Origin: JAFDZV01 sp964455525
GTDB lineage: Bacteria; Bacteroidota; Ignavibacteria; OLB7
Assembly: GCA_964455525.1 (NCBI GenBank)
Contig: CAYVWR010000002.1
Span: 682,001-746,000 of the forward strand
DNA: 64,000 nucleotides
Direction of reading: 5' to 3'
Shown: positions 53,470-62,166 of the stretch, one piece after another
Layout of the letters: every line of letters starts with the position of its first letter
How positions within the stretch are numbered: position 1 is the first letter of the stretch
Program-made: the position numbers and the translations under genes
Notes under the pieces: generated by a model
Database searches by the model: none
Seen by the model: the letters and a program-made list of their open reading frames with translations, nothing else
Told to the model about the DNA's origin: nothing

Positions 53470-54825
53470 ATGCAGGCACTTCACGATATCATTCAGCGCC
53501 TCACTCCGGAGGAACGGGCCAGATTTCTGGAGGTGCACAAATCCAGGAGCAATACGGTCTCCAGAATCATTGCCGATTCGCTGGAGAACCCGGCGCTTAC
53601 CAGAGAGGAGTTTATTGCACGTCACGAGATCACTCCGGCCACCTATAACAAGTCGCAGTCGCAGGCGATCGATGCCATCTACCGCGATCTCGCCTCCACC
53701 CAGAGCAATCCCTACGATCCTATACTCCTCATCCGTCTTCTTCTGTACCGTGGATTGTTGAAGGAGGCGCGGAAGCAGTTCGCACGCCTGGAGAAAGAGT
53801 ATATCCGCCAGGGCCTGTATTCCGTGCTCGACGTTCTCTACCATGAGGCCGTGCGTATCTGCTACCAGACGGGGGATACAAAATGGCTGGCACAGTTGAT
53901 CGAAAAGATCAATGCCAATTCACACGATCTTCTGCGTTATAACGAGCTGGATTCGCCGTTGATACTTCAGATGCTGAAGCTGGAGAAGAAGGGTGGGGAG
54001 AGCCGTGAGGCGATATCGGTGGAGGAATTGCAGGATCTACGAGAGCGTGCCGAAAGGCTGGGGCATGGTATTCTGGTGCATAACTCGTTCTATTGCCTGT
54101 ATGTCTATTATACGCAGCATGATTTTAATGTAGAGCAGGCACATTGGGCTGCCTGGAATGTGCTGGAAAATGCACGCCGCAAGGCAGCGTCGATGAATGA
54201 CTATGCCAATATGATCGCCTATAATAATTATGCGCATTTCCTCTGCATCTACAGCGTTGATGAAAGCCCGGAACCCCTGTTCGATCGGATTGCGGCCAGG
54301 ATCGGCATGGGCGGTCCGCTGGAGGTGCTCGATTTCTACTTTCATTATCTCCAGTATTATATCACCGTTGGCAATACACGGAAGGCCGATGGCATAGTGA
54401 AGCGCATGGCCGGGCTGCCACAGGAAAATCGTTTTTCCGTGCTGGTGAACGTGGCCGAGTCGTGGGTGGCAATGGCCCACAGGCAGCCGGAACGCTTCCG
54501 CCAGCAGTTTAATGCCTTTTATGAGGCTCCGGCGTATCAGGACTTTCCCGAGCATGAATTCCATCTGCGTGTGATGGAGATCATCTTTGCCCTGCGAGAG
54601 AAGGAGTTCGAGTATGCGGAGGGGAAGATGGAGGCACTTCGGAAATTCCATTACAGGAAGTTTCAGCCGGCAGAGGATTATCGTGTGATGGTGAACGCGT
54701 TGCAGCGCACGATCTATGCGTGCCTACAGGGAAATCGCGTCGGCAAACGGGCCGGGGAGCCGACGTTTTCGCTTCGGAGCATGATTTATCTCCACAGCCT
54801 TCTCCGGGAAACCGTCGGCAGCTAA
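53470..54825 (+). CDS. Large helical-repeat protein of unknown function
   Basis: A 451-residue cytoplasmic protein made almost entirely of predicted helices, with repeating short helices like those of TPR or PPR-type solenoids (LIRLLLYRGLLKEARKQFAR, HWAAWNVLENARRKAASM). It has no signal or catalytic motif. The ATG at 53470 is chosen because the longer frame upstream is unlike protein. I do not recognise a family. It may act as a scaffold. Confidence 0.65.
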   Translation: MQALHDIIQRLTPEERARFLEVHKSRSNTVSRIIADSLENPALTREEFIARHEITPATYNKSQSQAIDAIYRDLASTQSNPYDPILLIRLLLYRGLLKEARKQFARLEKEYIRQGLYSVLDVLYHEAVRICYQTGDTKWLAQLIEKINANSHDLLRYNELDSPLILQMLKLEKKGGESREAISVEELQDLRERAERLGHGILVHNSFYCLYVYYTQHDFNVEQAHWAAWNVLENARRKAASMNDYANMIAYNNYAHFLCIYSVDESPEPLFDRIAARIGMGGPLEVLDFYFHYLQYYITVGNTRKADGIVKRMAGLPQENRFSVLVNVAESWVAMAHRQPERFRQQFNAFYEAPAYQDFPEHEFHLRVMEIIFALREKEFEYAEGKMEALRKFHYRKFQPAEDYRVMVNALQRTIYACLQGNRVGKRAGEPTFSLRSMIYLHSLLRETVGS

Positions 54826-54859
54826 AGAGAACTGTGCCCGTATGAGATATCTTCCAACG

Positions 54860-54891
54860 GACAAGGGCAGCCCCTCAGGGCTGCCCTTGTC
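54860..54891. terminator. 14-bp perfect-stem convergent terminator
   Basis: Arms 54860-54873 and 54878-54891 around a 4-nt loop, between the helical-repeat gene (ends 54825) and the propeller gene (ends 54917). Confidence 0.7.
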
Positions 54892-54916
54892 GATATGTAT
54901 ATCACGGGAGTCGGTT

Positions 54917-56419
54917 CTATCTGACAAGAACCAGTTTTGTGGTTCGGGCCACATTGCCGCTCCGCAGATTGCAGAAGTAGATGCCGTCGGATACGCCGGA
55001 TGCATTCCAGCGAACAGTATAGGCGCCCGATTCAAGCCGTTCGGAGACCAGCGTCGCCACCGTCTCGCCATGCACGTTGCTGATATCGACCAGGCAGGGG
55101 CCAGCGTTCGAGAGGGTGAAGCTGATGGTTGTTTGGCCGTTCATCGGGTTTGGCATGGCCGCCAGCGTTGCCGAGCCATACTCTACCGACCGCACGACGC
55201 CTACGGTGTTGGTATCGGTTGTCGTATCGTTCTTCTGCACGATCGCCGAATCTATCCAGCGGGCAAAGTTGCGCGATGGCTTGCCGCCAGCCTCCGTGAA
55301 GTTGCCCCCCACGTAGACATACTTGTCCTTTGATGCCAGGGTGAGCGCGATGCCGTTGAGGCCGCTGGCGAGCGGACTCCATGTGCGGCTCTCGCGCTCC
55401 CATTTGGTGACATAGCTTGCCGGTATGTTGTTGCCAACCGTGCTGAACATGCCGGCCACGTAGAGATCGCCCGCAGCATCGATAACCATGGCTGTCGGAA
55501 GGCTGTCAACACCATTGCCGCCAGTGGAGCCATACACGCCCGACCATTTCTGGGTGGAAAGGTTCCACTGTGCTACCCGGCGGCTGGGAATACCACCGGC
55601 GAACCCGAAGCTGCCGCCTGCGTACAGGAAGGAATCCTTGATTGCCAGCGTGGTGACATAGGCCTCGGAGCTTCCCTGCTGGCCTACGCCGCTTCCAAGC
55701 TTGGACCATTCTCCGGTCTCGGTATTATACTGCGTTACGCGTGCTGCGGTGGCGCCGCCTGCATTGGCGAACCTGCCGCCTGCATACAGCATCGTTCCCT
55801 GGGCTACCATTGCATAAACCGTGTCGTCGAGGCCACGTGCGGTGGTCCCTTCCAGGGCTGTGAATATCCTCTCGGTCGGGTTCCACTTGGCGATCCTGTT
55901 CAGCAGATCGTTGTTCCCGCCGTAAATAAAGCTTCCGGCCACATACATCGTGTTTCCGACAAACACGATCTGGTTCACGCTGGAGTCAAGCCCCTGCTCA
56001 TTATCGCGCTTGCCGAGATACGACCACTGGCTTCCGTTCCAGCGGGCGATGCTGCTTGCGACAACATCACCGGCGAGCGTGAAGTTTCCTCCTACATACA
56101 CGTCCGCGCCACTAAGGGCGATGGTGCGGACACTGCCATTGCCGATGCCGCTGCCGAGAGCCGACCAGGTTGTGCCGTTCCAGCGGGCGATGCGATTGGC
56201 TGCAATGCCGTTGACCTGTGTGAATGCGCCGCCGATATAGATATCGCCGTTCGATGCTATCGCAACCTTGTGTACCGGGCCGTTGACGTCGATCGGGCCG
56301 AAGTTATGGTTCCAACTGGAATCGTTGGGAACCGGGTCCTCCTGTGCATAGAGTGAGCTGGCTCCAATCGATACAGCCAGGATAACCATAGCCCACACAC
56401 GGGGTAACCAATGCTTCAT
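54917..56419 (-). CDS. Secreted beta-propeller protein with T9SS sorting domain
   Basis: A 500-residue secreted protein. The signal ends near SSLYAQ. The body has at least seven repeats of about 50 residues with motifs such as GDIYIGGAFTQVNGIAANRI, ADVYVGGNFTLAGDVVASSI and DLYVAGMFSTVGNNIP, forming a beta-propeller of the delta-60/WD40-like type. The last 75 residues (LAAMPNPMNGQTTISFTL, ending KLVLVR) form the T9SS sorting domain. AGGAG lies before the ATG at 56419. A structural or binding role on the surface is inferred. Confidence 0.85.
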   Translation of the reverse strand: MKHWLPRVWAMVILAVSIGASSLYAQEDPVPNDSSWNHNFGPIDVNGPVHKVAIASNGDIYIGGAFTQVNGIAANRIARWNGTTWSALGSGIGNGSVRTIALSGADVYVGGNFTLAGDVVASSIARWNGSQWSYLGKRDNEQGLDSSVNQIVFVGNTMYVAGSFIYGGNNDLLNRIAKWNPTERIFTALEGTTARGLDDTVYAMVAQGTMLYAGGRFANAGGATAARVTQYNTETGEWSKLGSGVGQQGSSEAYVTTLAIKDSFLYAGGSFGFAGGIPSRRVAQWNLSTQKWSGVYGSTGGNGVDSLPTAMVIDAAGDLYVAGMFSTVGNNIPASYVTKWERESRTWSPLASGLNGIALTLASKDKYVYVGGNFTEAGGKPSRNFARWIDSAIVQKNDTTTDTNTVGVVRSVEYGSATLAAMPNPMNGQTTISFTLSNAGPCLVDISNVHGETVATLVSERLESGAYTVRWNASGVSDGIYFCNLRSGNVARTTKLVLVR

Positions 56420-56655
56420 ATCCGTGATCTCCTGCATTTGAGAGTTGATGTGATGCCGACGGGTGTTCCGGGTTCTTGAAAACGCCGCACGCTTTGGCTG
56501 AAGTGGCGGAAGCGCCGGAATGCGTTTCAATGGCCTGTGTGCACACTGCACCGGATTCCGGGTGGCCAGGCCTTATCGGTCACCTCAATAGTAATGATTT
56601 TTTGTATGACCTTTCAGCGGTGTTCTTGTCGCACAAAAAGGCTGGGCCAGGAATA

Positions 56656-57762
56656 TTATAACGTTTGCAGTAACTGCCGTGCGTTTATTACCTGGTCGCT
56701 TTTTGGGTTTTTGCCGATAAATTGCACCAGAAGCTGCCGCGCACGGTCCTTCTGCCCTGACTTCGCGAGCACGCGACAGTACGATATATAGGACCGGTGG
56801 CCGAGACCGGTTTCCCCCTGCGATGCTTTCAGATACTGCTCGGCTGCCTGCTTGAGCTTGCCGGTGTTCTCAAGCACCTGTGCGTAGGAGTAGTGGGTAA
56901 GGGTCCGATTGGACGCATTCTGAGGCGTGGCGAGCGCCTGCGGAAGCTGTGTTGCCGCCTCTGCATACCATCCGGCACGTGTGGCCGCCACTCCGTTGAC
57001 AAGGTTTTTTTCTCCCGACTGCGTTTCGCCCTTCGATCGTGTCCGCGATGCCGTGGCGGCAGATGTGCGTTCGGTTGTTGCGTTTGCCGGCGTACTTCCG
57101 CGTGGCGCTGCCGGGCGAGCGCGTGGCTGCGACTCATGTGGCCGGGCCGGTGCCGCCTCGGCACCGGCATACCGCAGCTCGCTTGCGCGTAATCCTTTCA
57201 GTTCCAATGTGGAGTCGTACGAGGCGTTCAGGATATCACCACCCCGTCCGGCCTGTGGGGAGGTGGGGATGACCAATACGTCCTGTACGGCGGGTGCCGA
57301 ATCGATATCTGTGATGCCGCGCCCGCCCCCTGTCTGGATATTTCTGCTGCCGTTGGCCTCATCGAGCAGATGCTGGTACTCGTCCTGAAGTATCGGCACG
57401 CTGTCTGCGGGGGCCGTATGTATGCGGGCGTCGAGACGGCCAAGGCGCTCGCCAAGCGTTGTCTCTGCCGATGTTTCGGTGCGCGGGGGGACGGTCTGTC
57501 CGGTTGCCACGTCCCTGGGAGCGCTATCAACGGGTTGTTCCTGCATGCGTGGCGTGCGTGGGATCGGTTCGGAGAATGCGCCGCGGTTGGCATTGCAGGC
57601 CGGCAGGAGCAGCGCCATCACCAGAAGGAGAGCCGTGCCGTAGATGCTTCTGCGACGGGCGCATATGGCGGGGAGATCCCAGGCCTGGCTCTGCTTCAGC
57701 CCCCGGTTTTTGGTACTCCCCCGGAGAGACGGTTGTAACGTGTCGGGTAACGGTTGTGCCAC
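56656..57762 (-). CDS. TPR-like lipoprotein
   Basis: A 368-residue protein starting at GTG 57762. GAGGAG sits 8 bp before it and the -7 element lies further upstream, which excludes the ATG at 57792. A hydrophobic segment with lipobox LLPAC (about residue 55) follows a 35-residue basic N-terminus. The central part is Pro/Arg-rich and low-complexity; the C-terminus has two or three TPR-like repeats (AEAATQLPQALATPQNASNR, QAAEQYLKASQG). It may gather other envelope proteins. Confidence 0.65.
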   Translation of the reverse strand: MAQPLPDTLQPSLRGSTKNRGLKQSQAWDLPAICARRRSIYGTALLLVMALLLPACNANRGAFSEPIPRTPRMQEQPVDSAPRDVATGQTVPPRTETSAETTLGERLGRLDARIHTAPADSVPILQDEYQHLLDEANGSRNIQTGGGRGITDIDSAPAVQDVLVIPTSPQAGRGGDILNASYDSTLELKGLRASELRYAGAEAAPARPHESQPRARPAAPRGSTPANATTERTSAATASRTRSKGETQSGEKNLVNGVAATRAGWYAEAATQLPQALATPQNASNRTLTHYSYAQVLENTGKLKQAAEQYLKASQGETGLGHRSYISYCRVLAKSGQKDRARQLLVQFIGKNPKSDQVINARQLLQTL

Positions 57763-57789
57763 GGCAATACTCCTCGGAACGATGTTGTC

Positions 57790-57797
57790 CAAATATA
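57790..57797 (-). promoter_or_regulatory. Promoter -7 element of the TPR-like lipoprotein
   Basis: TATATTTG on minus is an exact match to TAnnTTTG, 28 bp before the GTG start. The leader would be about 22 nt with a good ribosome binding site. No good -33 was found. Confidence 0.5.
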
Positions 57798-57835
57798 GGA
57801 CTTCTTATGCTACTCTCCGGCCGTCAGGGCAATGT

Positions 57836-59152
57836 TCAGGCGTTGTTGAGTTCGCGCAGCAGTGCCTCGCGTTCTATCTCAAGCTGCCGGATCTTTCGCT
57901 CGATTGAGTCAAGCTCTTCCGGCATCGAGTCGATCTCGATGCGGAGCCGGGATGCGGCCTCATCAACAAGATCGATAGCCTTGTCTGGGAGAAAGCGGTC
58001 GCTGATATATCGGTCGGAGAGCTGTGATGCGGCTACGATGGCCGCATCGGTGATACGGACGCCATGATGCACCTCGTAGCGTTCCTTGAGGCCTCGAAGG
58101 ATAGAGATGCTATCCTCGACGGTCGGCTCCGGGACCAGCACCGGCTGGAATCTGCGTTCCAGCGCCGCATCCTTCTCAATATACTTCCTGTATTCATCCA
58201 GGGTGGTAGCGCCTATGGTTCGCAGTTCGCCACGTGCCAGCGCAGGTTTCAGGATGTTGGCGGCGTCCACCGATCCCTGTGCTGCTCCGGCCCCTACCAG
58301 CGTGTGAAGCTCGTCGATGAACAGGATGATCTCGCCATTGGAATCGCCCACCTCCTTGACGATCGCCTTGAGCCGTTCCTCGAACTGTCCCCGGAAGCTT
58401 GTGCCGGCGACAAGCGCGCCCATATCGAGCGCTACGATCTGCTTGGAGCGCAGCCCCTCGGGAACATCTCCCTGGACCACGCGCATGGCGATTCCCTCGG
58501 CGATCGCTGTCTTGCCCACGCCAGGCTCGCCGATCAACACCGGATTGTTCTTGGTGCGGCGCATCAGCACCTGCATCACACGGCGAATCTCATCCTCACG
58601 GCCGATCACCGGATCGAGCTTTCCCTTGCGGGCCAGGTCGTTAAGGTTGCGGCCATAGCGGGTCAATGCCTGATATTTGTCCTCCGGGTTCTGATCGGTT
58701 ACCCGCTGCGAGCCTCGGATCTCCTTGAGCGCCTTGGCGATGGCATCGCGATTGGCCCCCTGGTCGCGGAGCATCGCGCCGGATGGCGTGGCGGTGTCCT
58801 CGCTCGTCGCCAGCAGCAGATGCTCGGTGGAGACATACTCGTCCCCCATCGCCGTCGCTTCCTTGAGCGCGGCCTCTAGCAGACGGCTGGTGTTCTGCGA
58901 AAGGTATTGATTGCCAACGATGGACCCGGAGACCTTCGGCAGCGATTCGATCGCCTCGTTGACCTTGATCTTCAGGTAGTTGATATTTGCGCCGATCTTC
59001 ATCAGCATGGGAGGAACGATGCCGTTTGCATCCTGGAGCATGGCGGCCAGCAGATGAACCGGCTCGATCTGCTGGTTGGAGTATCCGCCCGCAATCTCCT
59101 GTGCGGTCTGGATCGCTTCCTGCGACTTGAGCGTAAACTTCTGAAAGTTCAT
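57836..59152 (-). CDS. clpB: ClpB-like disaggregase truncated after the first ATPase domain
   Basis: A 438-residue protein with the ClpB N-domain (1-145) and NBD1: Walker A GEPGVGKT at 208-215, Walker B FIDE at 278-281 and the Arg-finger segment ALERRFQPVLVPEPT. It ends IEREALLRELNNA, exactly where the coiled-coil middle domain would begin. Normal ClpB is about 860 residues; the middle domain and NBD2 are absent and no remnant is seen downstream, where another gene begins 74 bp later. Pore loop 1 reads TSFRGQFEERLK, with Phe in place of Tyr. It may be a short isoform, a decayed gene or an assembly artefact. The ATG at 59152 begins the N-domain. Confidence 0.85.
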   Translation of the reverse strand: MNFQKFTLKSQEAIQTAQEIAGGYSNQQIEPVHLLAAMLQDANGIVPPMLMKIGANINYLKIKVNEAIESLPKVSGSIVGNQYLSQNTSRLLEAALKEATAMGDEYVSTEHLLLATSEDTATPSGAMLRDQGANRDAIAKALKEIRGSQRVTDQNPEDKYQALTRYGRNLNDLARKGKLDPVIGREDEIRRVMQVLMRRTKNNPVLIGEPGVGKTAIAEGIAMRVVQGDVPEGLRSKQIVALDMGALVAGTSFRGQFEERLKAIVKEVGDSNGEIILFIDELHTLVGAGAAQGSVDAANILKPALARGELRTIGATTLDEYRKYIEKDAALERRFQPVLVPEPTVEDSISILRGLKERYEVHHGVRITDAAIVAASQLSDRYISDRFLPDKAIDLVDEAASRLRIEIDSMPEELDSIERKIRQLEIEREALLRELNNA

Positions 59153-59338
59153 GGCTGAATTGGTCCAGTAGGTCAGTAGAGAGTGGATGTGCAGGAGAAG
59201 GGGCTGGCTTCTGCTGAGCATCTGCGTTGTTCGCGCTTGAGAGAACCCTTTTCCCGGTTTTCCCGAAGCATGGCCTTCTGCTGTTGCGGCCCCGAACGTC
59301 TGCCATCATCGGCTGCGTAGTGCATAGGCCGGGGGCGT

Positions 59339-61657
59339 TCATGCACGGGGCAATTGTATAGCAAACTGCGTACCCTTGCCCCGTTCGCTTTCCACCCGGA
59401 TGGAGCCTCCGTGCCCTTCTATCACTCGTTTGATAATCACCGTCCCGATCCCCGAACCACCCTGGCGTTCGGTATAGAACGGTTTAAAGATATTGGCCAG
59501 TGTTTCCCTGCTCATTCCGACCCCGTTATCTTCCACAATAATACAGAGACGTGCTGCTTCATCGCGCAGCACAAGCCGTATCAGCCCTCCTTCGCGGGAG
59601 CCGATCGCCTGGGCTGCGTTGTCGAGCAGGTTGCGCAGTGCCACGGTAAGCTGTGCCACATCGGTCATGCAGCGGAAATCCTCGCCGCTGATCTCGTAGC
59701 GTAGCTCGATGTTGCCGGAGAGAGCATCGGAGGAGTCGTGTACCAGCGATGAGAGAAGAAGCGCCATATCGGTGCTGGTCTTCTGCAAGGCCTCGGTTCG
59801 GGCGATCGTCAGCAGATCGTCGACGATCTCGCGAAGCCGTGCCGACTGCCGGATGATCCTGCCGGTGGCGCGTACATGCTCGCTGTCGTGGCCATTTGTG
59901 TTCATACGGTCATGAAGCATCTCGGCGGTCATGCGGATGGTTCCCAGCGGGGTCTTCATCTCATGTGCGATATGATGCGCCACCGATGCCCAGTTGATGA
60001 GCCGTTCCCGTTCCAGGGTCTGCGTCACATCCTCCACCAGCAGAAGATAGCCCCTTGTCCGGCCATATGCTCCGATAAGCGGGCGTCCCCGGAAGGTGAT
60101 AGCCCTGATGGAGCCTTCGCGCTCTACGTTGACATGTTCCTCGAACGCCTCCTCTTCGGCAAACAGCCGCCGGAGCGGGCCTTGCACGGTGGCCAGATCG
60201 TCGCTGATAAGATATTCGCTTATATGGCGCCCGGAGGGAATATACGTCGCGATCTCCAGCAGTCCCCGTGCCGATTGATTGATCTGCTTGACCCGTTGGC
60301 GCGGCGTCATAACGATCACTCCATAGGATCCGGGGACGCGCACCAGATTGTTGTAGATCGTCCTGACAAAGCTGTAGCGCCGCGCTGCGGCGATGCCCAG
60401 GGCGATAAGGGCCAGGCCTGCAACGGTTGCTGCGAGCAGCTTCCAGTTACGTGCAAGCCAGCCATAGTCGGATTCCGGGATTGTCACGATCCTGGACCCT
60501 GTGGCCGTGGCAAGCAGCAGTTCCGATTGTCCCAGTTCGCTTACCCGTAGATCGGCCGAGCCGGTGGAGGGGAGCACCGAATGGAGCTGCATCTCCCGAT
60601 CGTAGAGCACTAGGCTGTCGCGGGCCACAAGGATATTGAATTGTCCCGTGGATGTGCCCCCCTGGAGCACGCTTGAAAGCGGATAGTCTATTGCGGTGGC
60701 CACCGCCCCCGGCACAAGTGGAAGAATCGTGGGTGATGGATAACCACCGAACAGAGCGGCCGGCACAAGCTTGTTGCCGTTGTGGTAGGGGAGAATCGCA
60801 AGCGGGGAGAGCGGGAGTGCGATGCGGTCCGGGGGGAACAGCCCGGCCGGATCAAAGATGTAGACTCCCGGGTCACGCCCGAGCGACGTCACGACAAGCG
60901 TTTCCCCGTTGGCCGTCGGCACAAGACGCATCATCAGCTCGTAGGCCCCCGCCAGCTCCTGCGATCCGCCGACAGTGCCGTTGGCGGCGTCGATCTGCAC
61001 AATGGCGATGGTCTCGCCCACGCGGGCCGCCAGAAGAAAGCGTGTCGTCTCTGTGGTCTGAGCAACGCCATCAAGCAGATAACCACGATGGGAGTAACGT
61101 TCGCGTCCATCGGTGCCTACCACGCTGAGGGCGCTATCGCCGAGCATCGCGATTTCCGTTGTGCCGTCGCGGTCGAAATCCCCCGCCGCGATAATTTTCT
61201 TGAACGGCGGAAGATCGCTCTCCCAGAGCGGTGATATCTCCGGCCGCTCGCCAAGGCTCATGCGATAGAGCACGGCACGCCCTGCATGAGCACCAAGGAG
61301 AAACGCCTGGGCGGGACCGTTTGCCGGGATAATGATATCGACCGGAAGAAGGTCCTGGTACGGGAGCGTTACCTGATCGACGAGCGAATCGTTGTAGCGG
61401 GTCAGCACGCCGATGGCGCCATAGCTGGCGATGCCTATATACCCTCCCGGAACCCTGTATAGACGTTCGTTGACCACTCCTTCGGCGGATGTGTTCGCTA
61501 TCTGTGCCAGCAGCAGCCACGGGGTGCCCGCAAGAACGCTCAGGAGCACCGGGATGAGCCATACCGGCTGCCGCTTCGTTCGGGCGATATATGCGAATGG
61601 GAGCAAGGGGGTACCGGTAGTTACATTCCCGTCCGAAAGAGTGGAAAGGGGCGGCAA
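59339..61657 (-). CDS. Sensor histidine kinase with periplasmic beta-propeller
   Basis: A 772-residue kinase. After a membrane signal (LIPVLLSVLAGTPWLLLAQ) comes a large periplasmic region of FG-GAP/VCBS-like propeller repeats (AAGDFDRDGTTEIAMLGD), a second helix near residues 410-430, a PAS-like domain, HisKA (phospho-acceptor His in HHIAHEMKTPLGT) and HATPase (LRNLLDNAAQAI, DNGVGMS, FKPFYTERQGGSGIGT). It would sense a surface ligand and phosphorylate a response regulator that is not in the window. The start is uncertain: TTG 61657 lies in a terminator stem, and TTG 61606 is an alternative. Confidence 0.87.
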   Translation of the reverse strand: MPPLSTLSDGNVTTGTPLLPFAYIARTKRQPVWLIPVLLSVLAGTPWLLLAQIANTSAEGVVNERLYRVPGGYIGIASYGAIGVLTRYNDSLVDQVTLPYQDLLPVDIIIPANGPAQAFLLGAHAGRAVLYRMSLGERPEISPLWESDLPPFKKIIAAGDFDRDGTTEIAMLGDSALSVVGTDGRERYSHRGYLLDGVAQTTETTRFLLAARVGETIAIVQIDAANGTVGGSQELAGAYELMMRLVPTANGETLVVTSLGRDPGVYIFDPAGLFPPDRIALPLSPLAILPYHNGNKLVPAALFGGYPSPTILPLVPGAVATAIDYPLSSVLQGGTSTGQFNILVARDSLVLYDREMQLHSVLPSTGSADLRVSELGQSELLLATATGSRIVTIPESDYGWLARNWKLLAATVAGLALIALGIAAARRYSFVRTIYNNLVRVPGSYGVIVMTPRQRVKQINQSARGLLEIATYIPSGRHISEYLISDDLATVQGPLRRLFAEEEAFEEHVNVEREGSIRAITFRGRPLIGAYGRTRGYLLLVEDVTQTLERERLINWASVAHHIAHEMKTPLGTIRMTAEMLHDRMNTNGHDSEHVRATGRIIRQSARLREIVDDLLTIARTEALQKTSTDMALLLSSLVHDSSDALSGNIELRYEISGEDFRCMTDVAQLTVALRNLLDNAAQAIGSREGGLIRLVLRDEAARLCIIVEDNGVGMSRETLANIFKPFYTERQGGSGIGTVIIKRVIEGHGGSIRVESERGKGTQFAIQLPRA

Positions 61658-61665
61658 AGCCCCTT
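61646..61665 (-). terminator. Hairpin terminator of ispF
   Basis: Perfect 7-bp arms 61646-61652 and 61659-61665 around a 6-nt loop, 18 bp past the stop of ispF. It overlaps the presumed start region of the histidine kinase. Confidence 0.5.
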
Positions 61666-61682
61666 AATGGTTGAGGGTTGGA

Positions 61683-62162
61683 TCAGGAGCGTTCGCTCAG
61701 CGTTACGACCGCATAGGCCGCCATGCCATCGCCGGAGCCGATCGGTCCTAGGGCCTCGTTGGTTGTCGCTTTTACCGAAACGCGTTCAATCGACAGGGAG
61801 AGCGTGCCGGCGATTGTCTCGCGCATCGCCTCACGGTACGGGGCGATCTTCGGACGCTCCAGAATCAGCATGCAGTCGAGATTATGGGGTCTCAGGCCCC
61901 GTTTAGTTATCAGGATCATCACCTGGCGAAGCAGATCAAGCGAGCTTATGCCGCGATATGCCGGATCGGTATCGGGGAAATGGTAGCCGATATCGCCAAG
62001 CGCGGCCGCTCCCAGAATGGCATCGGAGATCGCATGCAGCAGGACATCACCATCGGAGTGGGCTGTTGGGCCGCTCGGGGCGTCGGGAATATGTACGCCC
62101 CCAAGCACCATCGGCCGCCCTGCTTCCAGGCGATGAATATCGTACCCAAAACCTACAAGCAT
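61683..62162 (-). CDS. ispF: 2-C-methyl-D-erythritol 2,4-cyclodiphosphate synthase
   Basis: A 159-residue enzyme of the MEP pathway that makes isoprenoid precursors, forming a homotrimer with zinc and manganese/magnesium. GFGYDIHRLE carries the zinc-ligand Asp and His; HSDGDVLLHAISDAILGA, DIGYHFPDTDP and VKATTNEALGPIG are typical. GAAGGAG with nine bases of spacing precedes the ATG at 62162; an ATG at 62183 lies inside the upstream gene. It is the last gene of an operon with two outer-membrane-type proteins. Confidence 0.93.
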   Translation of the reverse strand: MLVGFGYDIHRLEAGRPMVLGGVHIPDAPSGPTAHSDGDVLLHAISDAILGAAALGDIGYHFPDTDPAYRGISSLDLLRQVMILITKRGLRPHNLDCMLILERPKIAPYREAMRETIAGTLSLSIERVSVKATTNEALGPIGSGDGMAAYAVVTLSERS

Positions 62163-62166
62163 GCTG

